64,000 nt of DNA from Paraphysoderma sedebokerense (Eukaryota; Blastocladiomycota; Physodermatomycetes; Physodermatales; Physodermataceae). The stretch's first letter is position 1; the number at the start of each line of letters is the position of its first letter. The stretch lies in the NCBI GenBank assembly GCA_025602915.1, contig JAHLJZ010000003.1, forward strand, positions 186,001-250,000. The letters are read 5' to 3'. This document shows, one piece after another, positions 23,191 to 34,546 of the stretch. The notes under the pieces were generated by a model that saw only the letters and a program-made list of their open reading frames with translations, searched no databases and was not told the origin of the DNA. Made by a program: the position numbers and the translations under genes.

Positions 23191-24542
23191 CTATTTGTCA
23201 ACGATTATATTATTTACATCTATACTCTGTATAATTAAATCTGGTTCAACGCTATTTTCTCGGACCAGTCGTCCATTCGGTACATCATTGTCATCCACTC
23301 GCTTTTGCGATTCTTCCAATGTTTTACCTTTATCAAATAAAGTTAGCATCTCCATAGTACCCTGTGTTCACTTTTAGTATACTCAAGAATACCAAACGGC
23401 CAACTTTTGACTTGTTGTGTCATTTGATAACAGAAATGGAAAAAAAAAGAACGCAACATACAAATGCCACTTTCTAAATGTCTCTTAATGACTCTTCTTC
23501 TTGCTACTCCTTCATCTACTTTAACCATCCATTTCTCATCCCACAACCCTGCTACTTCTTCCCATTCTTGATCCTTCAACAACACATAATTTCCTTCGAC
23601 TATCACTATACAATGTCGCGGTTCCATGGCGATGCCGCTGGGGATTGGGTCTCCCTTGGAATGAGAGAATGAAGGGGCATAGAGTATTGGAGGTGGATTG
23701 GACGGGGATGGTGAAGTGGTAGGGTATTGACAGGGACTGGAGGATAAGTGAGTGAGGAAGGATAGGAAGGAAGGGAGGTTAAATGTTGCTGGAATTCCGC
23801 GGCGGGCGTGTAAGTACTGGGGATTCTACAGAACCAAGATTGAAATTGTCAAATGGAGGTTTGTTTTGATTGAAGTAGACGAAAATAAGAGCAGATGAAA
23901 GGTTGTAGCTTCACTAAAAGAGTGGGGCCATTCCTCAAACCAACAAATTTAGTGTTTAGTTCAATATTGGCAATGAATCCGTACCTCCATTTGATCCAGC
24001 TCAGCTAATCCGTATTCATCCCAACCAAGTCACAAATTCATATCAAATCATCATGCCAAAATAACGTAGAATTAAAAAAAGTTTTAAATCAGCTTCATCG
24101 TCTCAATACGTCGAATATACTTGCCAACGAACCTTTATAATAATGCCAACCGTCCATTCCGACGACAACACAAATTTCATTTTCGCTTTCTTGAGCTCCA
24201 TTACTCTTCCAAGAATCGTTGACTCGTTTACGCACTTCTTTTGCTATAGTTGATTTGCCGGATCCTTCGCGTTAAAATCAGGAATACCAGAGTCGATTTG
24301 ATTTTGACATTGACGGGGACATGAAGTCAATGGTAATTCAGTGACAATTCATCGGTTACAAGAGCAATTTTAACTTCTTGTGATTGAAGGATGTTTAACA
24401 GAACGAAACAAAGTTTACCAGGCGGTCCTGCAAGGCCTATCAGTATTCGCTTATTGAGTTTAGCGTCTTGTTGAGTCTTTTCCAGGCGAGCATGAAAGAG
24501 GGAGAGAAGATGTGATGCGAGGGTGTCGTAGGTTTGTTCCAT
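23191..24542 (-). CDS. Yfh7-like P-loop kinase (uridine kinase/phosphoribulokinase superfamily)
   Basis: Five or six short exons encode a small-molecule kinase. The first exon ends in the P-loop, and the intron splits it: AGPPG | SGKST. The next exon holds VVVGMDGWHYYK. Then come AELDQME joined to NPQYLHARRGIPATF, which matches the ELDxMxDPxxAHxRRGAxxTF block of this family. Further motifs are IVIVEGNYVLL (Walker B-like strand), LWDEKWMVKVDEGVARRRVIKRHLESGI (lid) and DDNDVPNGRLVREN (the END-PNG motif). The order equals yeast Yfh7 and bacterial nucleoside-kinase-like proteins; the substrate of the eukaryotic members is unknown. Stop at 23191-23193, start ATG at 24542-24540. Its 3' end faces SGF29 across 174 bp. 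Confidence 0.82.
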
Positions 24543-24869
24543 TTTTGTTTGACATATAGGGTAAGTTTTTGTGGTGACCTGATTTAATGTTTGGGGAAGT
24601 GAAGCGTTTAGAACTTTAGATTAGGGTTCGTTTACGGAACACGAAAAGTAAATTGGAATGGCGGACTTGGATGTGTCCGAAGAGTGCCTCAACTTTGATT
24701 TTGATGAGTAAAAAAAAAACTGACAACAAAGGTTAATTAAAATGCGTAAGGTGAGCTTATGATAAATATAGGTTTAATGAATTATTTACGATACACTTGG
24801 CACTTGAATTTTGCATATGGGTTAAATTAATGTACAATCTTAATTCATCGTTTTCGTTCGTTCTGTTAT
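24543..24869. other. Intergenic, upstream of Yfh7-like gene and downstream of LRR gene
   Basis: 327 bp of AT-rich sequence with an A9 tract near 24713. It should contain the kinase promoter and the 3' UTR of the LRR gene. I see no further feature. Confidence 0.5.
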
Positions 24870-26113
24870 TTAACTATTTTCCTTCTCATCCTCCACTTTA
24901 TTCTTTTTAACTAATTTCTGTTTCTTACCACCTGGCTTCTTTGCAGTACCCTCCGGATCTTTCAGAATGGCGTCATATTCATCCGTTTTAATATACCTCC
25001 ATAACTCTACAATCCCGCCTTTATGGTATCGATCAATCAAAGTTGGATGGAAAGGATTACGAAGAAAGTTAGCAGTAGAGCCGGGCAGATCAAGGGCGGT
25101 CGAGGCTACAAATATTGAAGATATTGTTATGTTACAGTGACATTAAGAGCTTAAAGAGGATCGGTCGTACCTATTGATTTCGGCAACACTTTTATCTTGT
25201 TGCCGTGGGCTAAAAGAACTCGTAGGTTGACTAAATTGCCCATGTTTTTAGGTAACTCTGTAATTTGGTTGTCCCTTATTACGAGCTTTTAAATATCAGA
25301 ATAATAACACGATTTTATTTTGTTAGCGTGTCTGGTTTGAAAGATAGCTTGAAATGGAAATATCATTACTACTTACAACTTCCAGATTGACCAAATTACA
25401 GATTTCTTCAGGTAACTTTGTCAACTTGTTATCGGCTAAATGCAATGTTCTCAGTGTGGCTACGAATAATGAGAAGTAATAAGGACGTTAGTGATACCAC
25501 GGAAATATACCGCACAGCGACATCGATGAACTGAGTTCTTGAATTAGACGTACTTAAATATCCAAAATTTGGCCTCAACTCTTTGATGTTGTTGCAGGTT
25601 AAATCCAGATAATGTAATTTCGGGCAACTACCGAAACCGTTAGGCAATTGACTAATTTTATTCACACTCGCGACCAGAATTTCAATATTCATTTCGTTTA
25701 TTTTAGCGGGTAATTCTTTCATTTTGTTGTTGAATAAATTAAGATTTTTTAATCTCTGGAAACCGAGAATTTCATCGGGCAACCCTGAAAAGATGAACGT
25801 AACTTTGTTAATTTTCAATTGACAGGCGGCTTAGATACTTGAAATAGAATATCTACTTGAAAACTTGTTCCCACATAGCGTCAGTGAAGTAATGGTATTT
25901 TGCAATGTTCCTAGTGATGGTATACGGAAATAAGCCGAACAGGAATATCCCAGGTTTTGGTTTAAGGTCAGTTTACAAGACAGAAGCTACTGTGGGGTAT
26001 GGGTCAAGATGGGTACCGAATTCTTTTGGCAATTTTCCTAATCCTCCGTCGCTCAAATCTACATTTTCTCTACCCTCCTTGACACATTTCTGGATATAAT
26101 CTTTCACGCCCAT
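24870..26113 (-). CDS. Leucine-rich-repeat protein, LRRC57-like
   Basis: A short LRR protein of about 290 residues in seven exons. It begins MGVKDYIQKCVKEGRENVDLS, like the MGNSxxxHxETAxKTG start of LRRC57 proteins. The start includes Met-Gly, so N-myristoylation is possible. Seven to eight typical repeats follow, for example ITSLTLCGNKFS, LKNLNLFNNKMKELPAKI, LHYLDLTCNNIKEL, LRTLHLADNKLTKLPEEI, LVIRDNQITELPKNMG and LRVLLAHGNKIKVLPKSI. The C-terminal cap (FHPTLIDRYHKGGIVELWRYIKT) and a Lys-rich tail (KKPGGKKQKLVKKNK) close it. There is no catalytic domain, so this is a binding scaffold. LRRC57 function is unknown; the assignment rests on size, start and repeat type. Introns fall between repeats. 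Confidence 0.7.
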
Positions 26114-27233
26114 TCGTTAAGCGGTCTTTAGAATGATGGTTTTTTGACCGCAGATCTTCAGACCGGTGTGATAAACTTCTATCTCGAAAAGCCCCTGCGG
26201 ATAAATTAAAATATGGAAAGAGCTTTAACAAATGAAAATTTGGTGCATTAATGGGTAATAGCGAATATCTTTATGTACTGATGATGGACTGAAATCTCTG
26301 TCAACTGGCCCGGACGGACCTACGTGCATATCACGAAAAATTTCTCAAAAGCAGAAGGGCTCAGAAGGGTCACTGCAGGGACCTTGAACAATTAACAGAT
26401 TCAACGATTATGAATCGGTAGTATTGGATTATATGGGGACTATCGGGATGCAAAAATTGCCAAATATGCCTTTTGTGCATTTCCGTAGTTTTGTGATTTC
26501 ATTTTATCAGCGCATCTCTCGAACAGCGGATTTCGCAGATACGATGTAGGTGCGCAACCAGTAAGACTGCCCCGGGTTTACGGCGTGTGCGAATATCGGG
26601 CGAATGGCGCAAGTTGGCAAAAAAAAACGATACAAAAAACTGCGTAATCAGTGCGGGCATTCCCGAATCCTGCTCATTGGAGAGCAATATTAAGCATGTG
26701 CGTAGAAGTATATTAAGGGTGCACAGGAGGTTGCGTGCAGTGAGGTGGAGTGGCGACGAGAGACGAGACAACGGGAGATTGGTGGCAGAATGTTGGAATT
26801 GCAGGGAGTGACGTGTGAGCGCTGTGAGAGTGAGTGGGTGCAAAGCAAAGCAAAGCAAGGCGAGGCAGCGAATTGCAGATGTGCCAGAATGATGTGTGCG
26901 TGATGCAATGGCAGGGCAGTCGTTCTCCACCGAAATATTAATAAATTAATAAATTCCCCAGGCAGAAACATCAAGCGGCAACGGCGCGTCGAGGCGCCAC
27001 GTGGGCACCAATTGTCGGGTCAACTTTGAAAATTTTTGCGTTTTCTGCTTTGCATCACATTCAGGGCATCGAATTTGTTCTCTTTCGACATTCCCGTTGT
27101 TGCAAGTTGGAACCTCTCATTCCCCCTTTCATCGCACACCCCACTACCGCCCTCCCTCTCTGCTGAAGTCTAGAATCTTTGGCAACACCCGCCCGCAGGT
27201 CCGTACCCTTCCAACCGTATAGCCCTCAGCCTC
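26114..27233 (+). promoter_or_regulatory. Upstream region of the RhoGEF gene
   Basis: A 1.1-kb head-to-head gap between the LRR and RhoGEF starts. It contains four to five tandem GCAAA-like units near 26840-26870, GC-rich purine tracts (26700-26830), a CACGTG box (26998-27003) and a pyrimidine-rich leader (27060-27190). Open frames on either strand lack recognisable domains. Confidence 0.4.
26998..27003. promoter_or_regulatory. CACGTG box upstream of RhoGEF
   Basis: CACGTG (in GCCACGTGGGC), about 235 bp upstream of the RhoGEF start codon. Confidence 0.35.
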
Positions 27234-30162
27234 ATGTACGGTGGCATGTCACTCGTCGCAAATGTCTCGAAATCCATCGTCGACAGAGAGATGAAGAAGG
27301 AAAGGGACAACTCCACCAGCGAAAAGTCTATTTTCAGTTTGAAAAGATCAAAATCAAAAAACGGCAAGAAACCAGAACCCACAACTCAGCCTGACAACTC
27401 CCTCCTCCAACAACCGCCGGCGTCTGCAGAGTCATCTATTAGGACTTCCGCTTCATCTTCCAATTTCAACGATCAACGGTCTTCATCAACATCTGCGATG
27501 AGATCTTCTGCTTCCAGCGCAAATCAACGCACAATGAGCAACGACTCTTGGACAGCTCCGAGTGCGGAGTACTCAGCCACAGCTCTCAGTACGAATGACT
27601 ACTTGGCCCAGATGCTCGGTGATCTACATGTGCAACATTTAGAATATATACAAGAAGATAACGAAGAAAATGATCTCGATGACATAGTTGGATTATATGG
27701 CGACGAAGTAGATGATAAATCAAACGAGTTAGGTAAGAAGCCAGCTGAGTTGCAGACAAGTCGAGTTGAAAATCCTAATATAATAATCACAATTTCTGTT
27801 GCAGGTGGGAGCTTGAGTAGGAAGAAAACGCCTTACAATAGTCTGATATCGGCTCTGAATGAACTCATAACTACGGAGAGGTCGTACGTGCAATCATTGC
27901 AGACGCTTTACAAAACCATTTTGTTACCGTTAAAAGAGTACGGAAAAAAGATGATATCCGAAAAAGACTACAACTTACTAGCGAGTAACCTGACTGAAAT
28001 CATTGGCGTTCACGAAACTTTATTAGGAGGTTTGGAAGAAAGGTATATTCAATCATTTATCTTAGTGTGGGGCACCAAGTCTGCGTTATTTACGAAATGT
28101 TTTGTTAGATTCTTGACACATCCGCCACCCTCGATTCCGCCTGTGACCGACCTCTATCTATGTACGATACCCTTTTTACGAACATACGTTACCTACATTT
28201 CCAACTACTCCTCTGCCCTGACGCTTACTTCCCATTTGCGAGCTACCAACGAAAAATTTAAAGCCTTGATCGAATCATCTGAACAATCAGAAGATTTCAA
28301 AGGACTCAAATTTGAAGCTTATCTTATCATGCCTGTCCAACGTGTACCACGATACCGACTTTTACTGGAAAATGTTGAAAAGGCAATTAAAACCGTTGTT
28401 GAGGATTATGTTCAATCATTATCCGGTGAAGTTGATTTCGGCGACGTGCTCCATTATTCTAACGGCAAACTAGAAGTCGACTTGTCCAGGTGGACAGGCA
28501 AAGGAGGGGTTATCGTGAAGAATGTAGATGGCATGGATGTTACTGTTGATGAGAATGAAATCATTGCCATTCGAGATTGTGTCGAGAAAATTCGAGGAGT
28601 AGCCGATGGAATCAACGAAAGGTACGAAAGCATTCAATCTCTTTCCTGTATGTAAAAACTTAACTAAAATGGCCCTTTCTGTCGTAACAGCGTAAGGCAG
28701 CACGAAACCCGGTTACGAGTGTTACAGATTCAAGCCTCGTTGTCCTCTATACCGAACGCCTTCCAACTGATTCAACCCAATCGGCAGTTTATAGCTGAAT
28801 TTCGAGCGTACAAAGTCTCCCGTACCGGATTTGAGAAACGCCAGTTATTCCTTTTTAATGACATCCTCCTCATCTCAAAGCCTCTCGGAAGTTCCACGTC
28901 AAGTCACCGTAAGACGAGAATATTCGGGTCTAGAAGCAAGGATACCGAAAAGTTCGAGTATAAGAATTCGATAGAGTTAATCTTTACGTGGATTGATGCA
29001 AATGAAGAGGATGATAGCCGACGAGAATCTCCGTACGGCATTGTTGGTCTTGGTATCAATTCATTCACATCCGATGATGGAAACCCGGCTACGCCGACGT
29101 CCCAAGCCTCTTATGGGTCTTATGGGTCGGGGCCGATTTCACCAGCGTTTGAATTGGATGAAAAGGAAAGAGAGACTAAAAAGTATCCTGTTCGACTGTT
29201 GACAACATCTGCTGCCGGCGATCAGACTTTGACATTTTTCATCGTTGGTGCATCGCATAAAGACAAATTCGTCAAGTTGGTGGCTGAGAGCATTGAGAAC
29301 GCGAGAGGAAGCTCGGCTTATCTCGGAAAAGCATTGGACTCCCTCAACCGAAATTCGTCTCAATCAAATGGTAAGCTAGTCGCTTCTTTGTTTCAAAGTT
29401 GAAAATCACTTTAACGCTTGTAAACTTCTTCTAGCTTCTCCGAGACGCAATCCTCTATGGTCATCGTCGCCCACAAGTGTATCGTCAACACCTTCGTCAC
29501 CGAATCCCCAAATCCCGTACCGCTCTATCCGTCGTGGAAGCGATGGAAGCGTATTGACTGCTCAATCTCAAGCCGCATATCATCGAGGAATTTCCGCCCA
29601 TGTTCAAGAACATCTTCGCGGGCGATCGAATGCCTCCTTGCCTAACCCTTCACGTAGCTCGATTCACCGCAGTAAATCAGTTCCAAATTCGCCCGAGCTG
29701 CCGGTTGATTCCAACATGCAATCTTATTTTGACCACATAGATGAATTAAAACTGAGAGAACGAGAGCTGCAACAGTTATTGTCTATACAACGCCAGAAAG
29801 AACTCATGCAAAACAGTTATCCTTCTAATACCCCCTCCATTCATAATGCATCGTCGCCTTCATCGTTTCATTATACACCATCCGAATCGGAATCCACATA
29901 TACAACATCTCCTCGTAAGAATAATCGTAATATTCCGTCCCCGGAGTTATCTTCGTCCTATCCGTTACCCTATGATTCCGTCCGACAACGTCAGCAAAGT
30001 CAACAGCATAGTCATACAAGCACTTCGAGGGTTTACGGTGGATTAGTCGGTGAAGTGCCGTTAGGGAAGAAAAGAAGCGAAAAAGCGTTAACAGATAGAG
30101 AAAAAGAAAAGATGGTAGAAAGGTTAGAAGTAAAAAGCGTCATGAAGAGTTACGGGTTTTAA
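27234..30162 (+). CDS. Rho guanine-nucleotide exchange factor (DH-PH)
   Basis: About 880 residues. A disordered Ser-rich N-terminus is followed by a DH domain (27830-28690) with ALNELITTERSYVQSLQTLY (helix 1), LEERF, FLRTYVTYISNYSSAL and PVQRVPRYRLLLENVEK (the conserved CR3 motif). A DH insert of about 60 residues precedes the last helix CVEKIRGVADGINER. The PH domain (28770-29310) has FRAYKVSRTGFEKRQLFLFNDILLISK and ends with a helix DKFVKLVAESIENAR. The Ser/Pro tail (29430-30160) ends KSVMKSYGF. DH-PH proteins activate Rho-type GTPases at membranes to steer polarity and wall growth. Introns at 27733-27804 and 28043-28108 are both multiples of three without stops. Start at 27234 is the first in-frame ATG; upstream exons are not excluded. 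Confidence 0.88.
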
Positions 30163-30626
30163 ATTTTGATAGGAGCCGTGACTGTTTCACTGGATTTTGG
30201 TTATTGTCTTCACCACACTGATTTATTCAATATTTTAATATAACTGTCGATATTATTTTTACGTGTGGTTTTAAAAACCACCGAACCTGGTCAACTACTT
30301 TCCCACTATTTAACCGAGACATGTATCATAAAACCTGATTGCCTGGTCTTCCCTGAGACAATTTGAATACACATTGATTCGTGCGACAGACTGTCTGGCG
30401 GATTGATCCGCTTTAATCTCCATATTATAGTGGTTCTCGTCCCCGTCTTCGTGGGTCGTGAAACATTGGAAGACAAATACCTCACTTTCTTTTTGGGTTG
30501 TATGTCCTTATTCAGTTTTTATGGGATTACGAAATTAGGGCGCAAATGCTACTCGGCCAAATTATATTGATTTCACACATAATCAAACATTGATTCCATG
30601 TACACCTACAGTGCTATATTGGCGAT
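30163..30626. other. Convergent intergenic region, RhoGEF / SDR ends
   Basis: 464 bp between two stop codons. It carries a near-perfect palindrome at 30265-30281 (GTGGTTTT A AAAACCAC), which could act as a 3'-end structure for either gene. Nothing else was recognised. Confidence 0.45.
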
Positions 30627-31908
30627 TTAGCTGTTTACGATGTCACCTCCGTTGGGATGTAAAGTCTAATATAAATGCAAATGATTAGTTCAAGCGCGCT
30701 ATCGCAGACTCAGTAAGACGAGTAACGTCTCATCCACGAACCTGTCCAGTCATGTAACTAGATTCTGAAGAAGCCAAGAAAACATAACATGTTGCAACTT
30801 CAATCGGTTGGCCGGGACGTTCTATTCGAGAAGGTTAATTGTACGCCTAAGTAAAGCTAAATATGAGACTGAATAAAGTATTGCTTACTCAAGAGTTTGC
30901 TTTTGCCAAAATTTTCAATCTTTTCGGGAGGGAAAGAAGCTGGGATAAGTGGTGTCCATATAGGTCCTGGTGCGACGGCATTGACACGAATTCCTCGTTC
31001 CGCCAGTTGTTGGGCTAAACTGCGAGTGAATGCGACCATTGCGCCTTTAGTAGCTGAGTAGTCGATCAATGTTTTCTTTCCTACGCGAGTAATGAAAATG
31101 TTAAATTATGTATTAAATCTGGAATCAATGGACGGTGAATGTACCCCTGTAGGCTGTCACACTAAAGGTGAAAGATAGTAAAAATCATTAGATAGTATTC
31201 TATGTTGCGAGGACAATGATAAGGTTGAGAAGGAATCGTACCTGGTAGTATTGATAATCTTCGAACCCTTAGGCATATACGGAACAGCATATTTCGTCAT
31301 GAATATGTAGTTGAATATGTTGGATCTGAAAGTTTTTTCAACAAGTGCGGGATCGATATCTATAATTGACGGCAATGAATTAGCTCTAACGCCAGAACCA
31401 GTATAGCGAGTATCAGCTCACCTTCGATCTTTTCGCAGTAATGTTGTTCGCTGGCATTGTTAATGAGAATATCGATTCTTCCGTTGAACTTATCGTTCTG
31501 GATCAATTCGTCCACTACTTTCTTACAATTTTCGTGGTAACCGAGATCCATTGGAATCAAATAACAGGATCTTTGTTCCTTTTCAACTAAGCGCTTGGTT
31601 TCTTTCGCATCTTCCTCTTCTTCAGGAAGGTAAACGATAGCGATATTGGCGCCTTCTTTCGCGAACAAAACTGCGATTGATCGTCCAATTCCACTGTCAC
31701 CGCCAGTAATAATGGCGTTTTTGTTTTTCAATTTACCAATACCGATATAAGTTGCAAGTTGAGGAATATCGTCAGATTCCGTTCCTTCAGATAGCTTTTC
31801 CGTGACCGGTTGTGTTTCCATGTCCTTTTGAAGACCGGGCAAGGACATTTGTTTCGCCGTAGGGGCGGTAGGATATTGCGAGGGGACGGCTGGCTTGCTT
31901 GAAGACAT
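30627..31908 (-). CDS. Short-chain dehydrogenase/reductase (GSP39/YhdF-like)
   Basis: An NAD(P)-dependent oxidoreductase of about 310 residues in six exons. The Rossmann glycine motif is TGGDSGIG (31710); DILINNAS is the NNAG-type motif; the catalytic Ser lies in the IINTTS-VTAYRG segment; the catalytic YxxxK is YSATK (31060). [16 protein letters not shown] and [19 protein letters not shown] complete the family pattern. The N-terminal extension of about 60 residues ([15 protein letters not shown] before [12 protein letters not shown]) and the order match the general-stress-protein-39/YhdF group, found mainly in bacteria and fungi. The substrate is unknown. The ATG at 31908 is preferred because fungal homologues begin close to it; an in-frame ATG at 31998 would add 30 residues. 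Confidence 0.85.
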
Positions 31909-32310
31909 TTTTGGTTGAGTATGTTGATTAGTGGTTATGTTGGAATGATTCTGGCAGAACACCCGATAATAAGTACCATCCTGGTCTCGGAACACCATAA
32001 ATGTGATGTCATTAGGAAGAAAATGTCTTATCGTTTAAACTCTCCGCTGAGGTTCTATCGGATCGCTTCTACACTCTATCATATTTAAATATTAAAGATC
32101 CATTTGTCTGTGAACGGTAAATAAAACTTAAAAGTGATCTGATAACAGTCTCATGGATGAGAGCTTTGATTGAAAAATAAGTAATAGAAATCACTTTAGG
32201 GGCAGCGGACAATAGAAGATGGACAGAGACTTGACAAGAGTGGCTGAATGAACATTTTTCGGTTCCTCTGACACAGTGGCATTTCTTTTCCGTTTTAACT
32301 TATCCCTGCA
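31909..32310. promoter_or_regulatory. Divergent promoter, SDR / ZNHIT2-like
   Basis: 402 bp head-to-head gap. One AGGGG motif (32198-32202), the core of the fungal stress-response element, is present; a single copy is weak evidence. No other motif was seen. Confidence 0.4.
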
Positions 32311-34029
32311 ATGACCACCGATACCTTATCGATTTTGATTGATTCAAATTCAAAAACCACTGAAAAGCACAATGATTCGGTGTGCGGGATGTATGTTAAT
32401 GTCATTTGAGTTTTAGATTTTGACAGGCACTTCTCTGATCTTCAAACTGACTTTAACTCATCTACATCTTCAAATAGATGCAAAAAGCAAATATCAAAGT
32501 ATACTTGTCCTCGATGCAACTTGAAATACTGTTGTCTGTCATGCTACAAAAGTGACGTATGTTGCATGTCCTACACCTTGGCAGTTTTGCGGATGGTTAA
32601 TCTCTTTCCATTTTTCAGGTTCATCGAAATTGTACAGAATCTTTTTACCAGAATGTTGTAATGGATGAGATAAAGGGGTTGAAAGCTTCGGACGAACAAG
32701 TGAAGGGTATGAAGGATATCTTGCAAAGATTGGAAGCAAATGCTATCCAACAGGAACTCGAATTCGATGAAGACGAGGACCAGTCGGATATGGCCGCCAG
32801 ATTTGCGGACCTCGATCTTGGTATGTTATTAGACTTCTTCGATTCTTCATATTGTTTAATTTTAGTGTTAACAATATTGTATTCATTTCAGAATCGGCAG
32901 ACCCTGAAGAGATTCTTAACCGACTTACACCCGAAGAGCGAGAAGAATTCGAGAAACAACTTTTATCTGCTAAATCAGAAAATCCCGATCTGGCTGAACT
33001 TGTACCGATATGGGTGCCGTGGTGGAAACAATCTACCGACCTTGTTCGGCCGTTGATTTCGGAAGTAGACGACTCAAACCCCGACGATGAGGTCACGGCC
33101 ATTCAGTCCGAGGTATCATCTTCGAGGCCAGACGTCATTGCAGACATACCCAATTTAATGTCTATCTCACCTTCCCCTCCCAACGAAAACTTGGTTTTTA
33201 ATTTAATTGATATATTGTGAGTTCTTGTATCTTTCACTTTCACAAGACTTGGGCGAACTTACTGATAATGGTGACATAGATTTGCATATTCAGCAGTGTG
33301 TCGTTACTTCAACGGCGAAATCCACAATTTTCCTCACGATTCCGCTCAAATGATGCTTACCTTGTGCCAGATCCTGTCGTCGTTTGAACCGTTTGCATTT
33401 GACGACGTACAATCTGTTGTTGCATCATGCATATATATTGCCACTTCGGTACGTCCATATTTGACCTTTCCATTTCTTCAATTATCGATCATTGATTATA
33501 TTATACTTCTTCTTACTGTTAGAACCCAACATACTTCAACTCCCCCCACCAGCTACCCTTGTTATTCTCAGACATTTCCGCACTCCTTTCAACACCTTCT
33601 AACCTCCTCAGTTCTCTGTCAGATTTGTTCCGTCTATTCGAAACTACAAGTCACAGTAACCCTCCTTCTTATACAACCATGACTTCTACAAAACGAAAAC
33701 AGGTACAAGAATTCAAAAAAAAGTCATTCAGGGTGAGCAAAAAAGTGTGGTGGTATCTTTGTTGGTGTAAGTGGGTCGAAATTGAATCAAGTAATGATGA
33801 AGGTGTACAGAAGGAAGGTAATCGTGGAAGAAGAAATATATCATTATTACAGGTGGTGCAGACTTCGTTGGAAGTTGAAACTAAGAAATGGGAAAATGAG
33901 TTTCGTAGTTTAGAAAACGGGAAAGAAGGGATAAACAAAGTAATGGAAAAGGTACGACATCAGGGCAAAAGAATCGTCGGTTCGGGATCCTTAATACAAG
34001 AGGTGGTCTCGTCTCGCTTAACATTGTGA
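32311..34029 (+). CDS. ZNHIT2-like zinc-finger HIT protein
   Basis: The N-terminus has a zf-HIT finger built across two introns: CGICKKQISKYTCPRC and YCCLSCYKSDVHRNC supply the Cys/His ligands. Further on, DPEEILNRLTPEEREEFEK and ELVPIWVPWWK (32900-33030) match the conserved central block of ZNHIT2 (DPE-x-L-RLTPEE and the WxPWW motif). A helical C-terminal region follows (FAYSAVCRYFNGEIHNF, PFAFDDVQSVVASCIYI, LLSSLSDLFRLFE, KKVWWYLCW). ZNHIT2 works with the R2TP/RUVBL chaperone machinery that assembles RNA polymerases and snRNPs; this role is taken from the human protein. Yeasts have no clear counterpart of this HIT subtype that I know of. The C-terminal end is read as one open exon to TGA near 34029, without intron support. 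Confidence 0.83.
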
Positions 34030-34546
34030 TTCGGCCTGACGGAGGATGATAATGGTGGCACCTCATTCGAAAAAAAAACACATTGAACTGTTTGCTCAAA
34101 GTAATGTAGACTGTACAATACAAATATCGTTCTGGCTGCTCCACGAGGATGCAAATGGAAGATAAGCTACTGAACTTGTATTGTTCCCGAAACCGAAAAT
34201 TTTCGTTGATCATTAAGATGCGACTTTTCATAACGGCTACAATAAAACTGATTTAATATATGTAGGTCTTACAGACAATAAGCGATTTTCAAATTTGATA
34301 TCCACAAACATTTAATACTTAGTTTTATCAACACATAATAAAATTAAATCACAACTAAAATTCAACTCATCCCTGGTGCATAGAATAAAACGAATAAATG
34401 ACAAAAGTTTCTCAAAATTTATTTAATCTACATTTTGCACGAAGTTTACTTCTGTACTCTCACCTCACGTTTTCCTTGCTCCAATGTGGACACATTTCAA
34501 ATATCTATTTTTCAAACGGATTTCTCCAAGGAGCAAAACTTTCAAT
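34030..34546. other. Convergent intergenic region, ZNHIT2-like / MED25 ends
   Basis: 517 bp between stop codons, AT-rich, containing both expected 3' UTRs. I see no gene or repeat. Confidence 0.5.

Noticed and set aside
26499-26974. Overlapping minus-strand frames upstream of the RhoGEF
   Set aside because: Composition is that of GC-rich repeats (GCAAA-like units), no motif, no conserved splice sites.
32198-32202. Stress-response element controlling the SDR gene
   Set aside because: One AGGGG copy is expected by chance in 400 bp; not enough to claim regulation.
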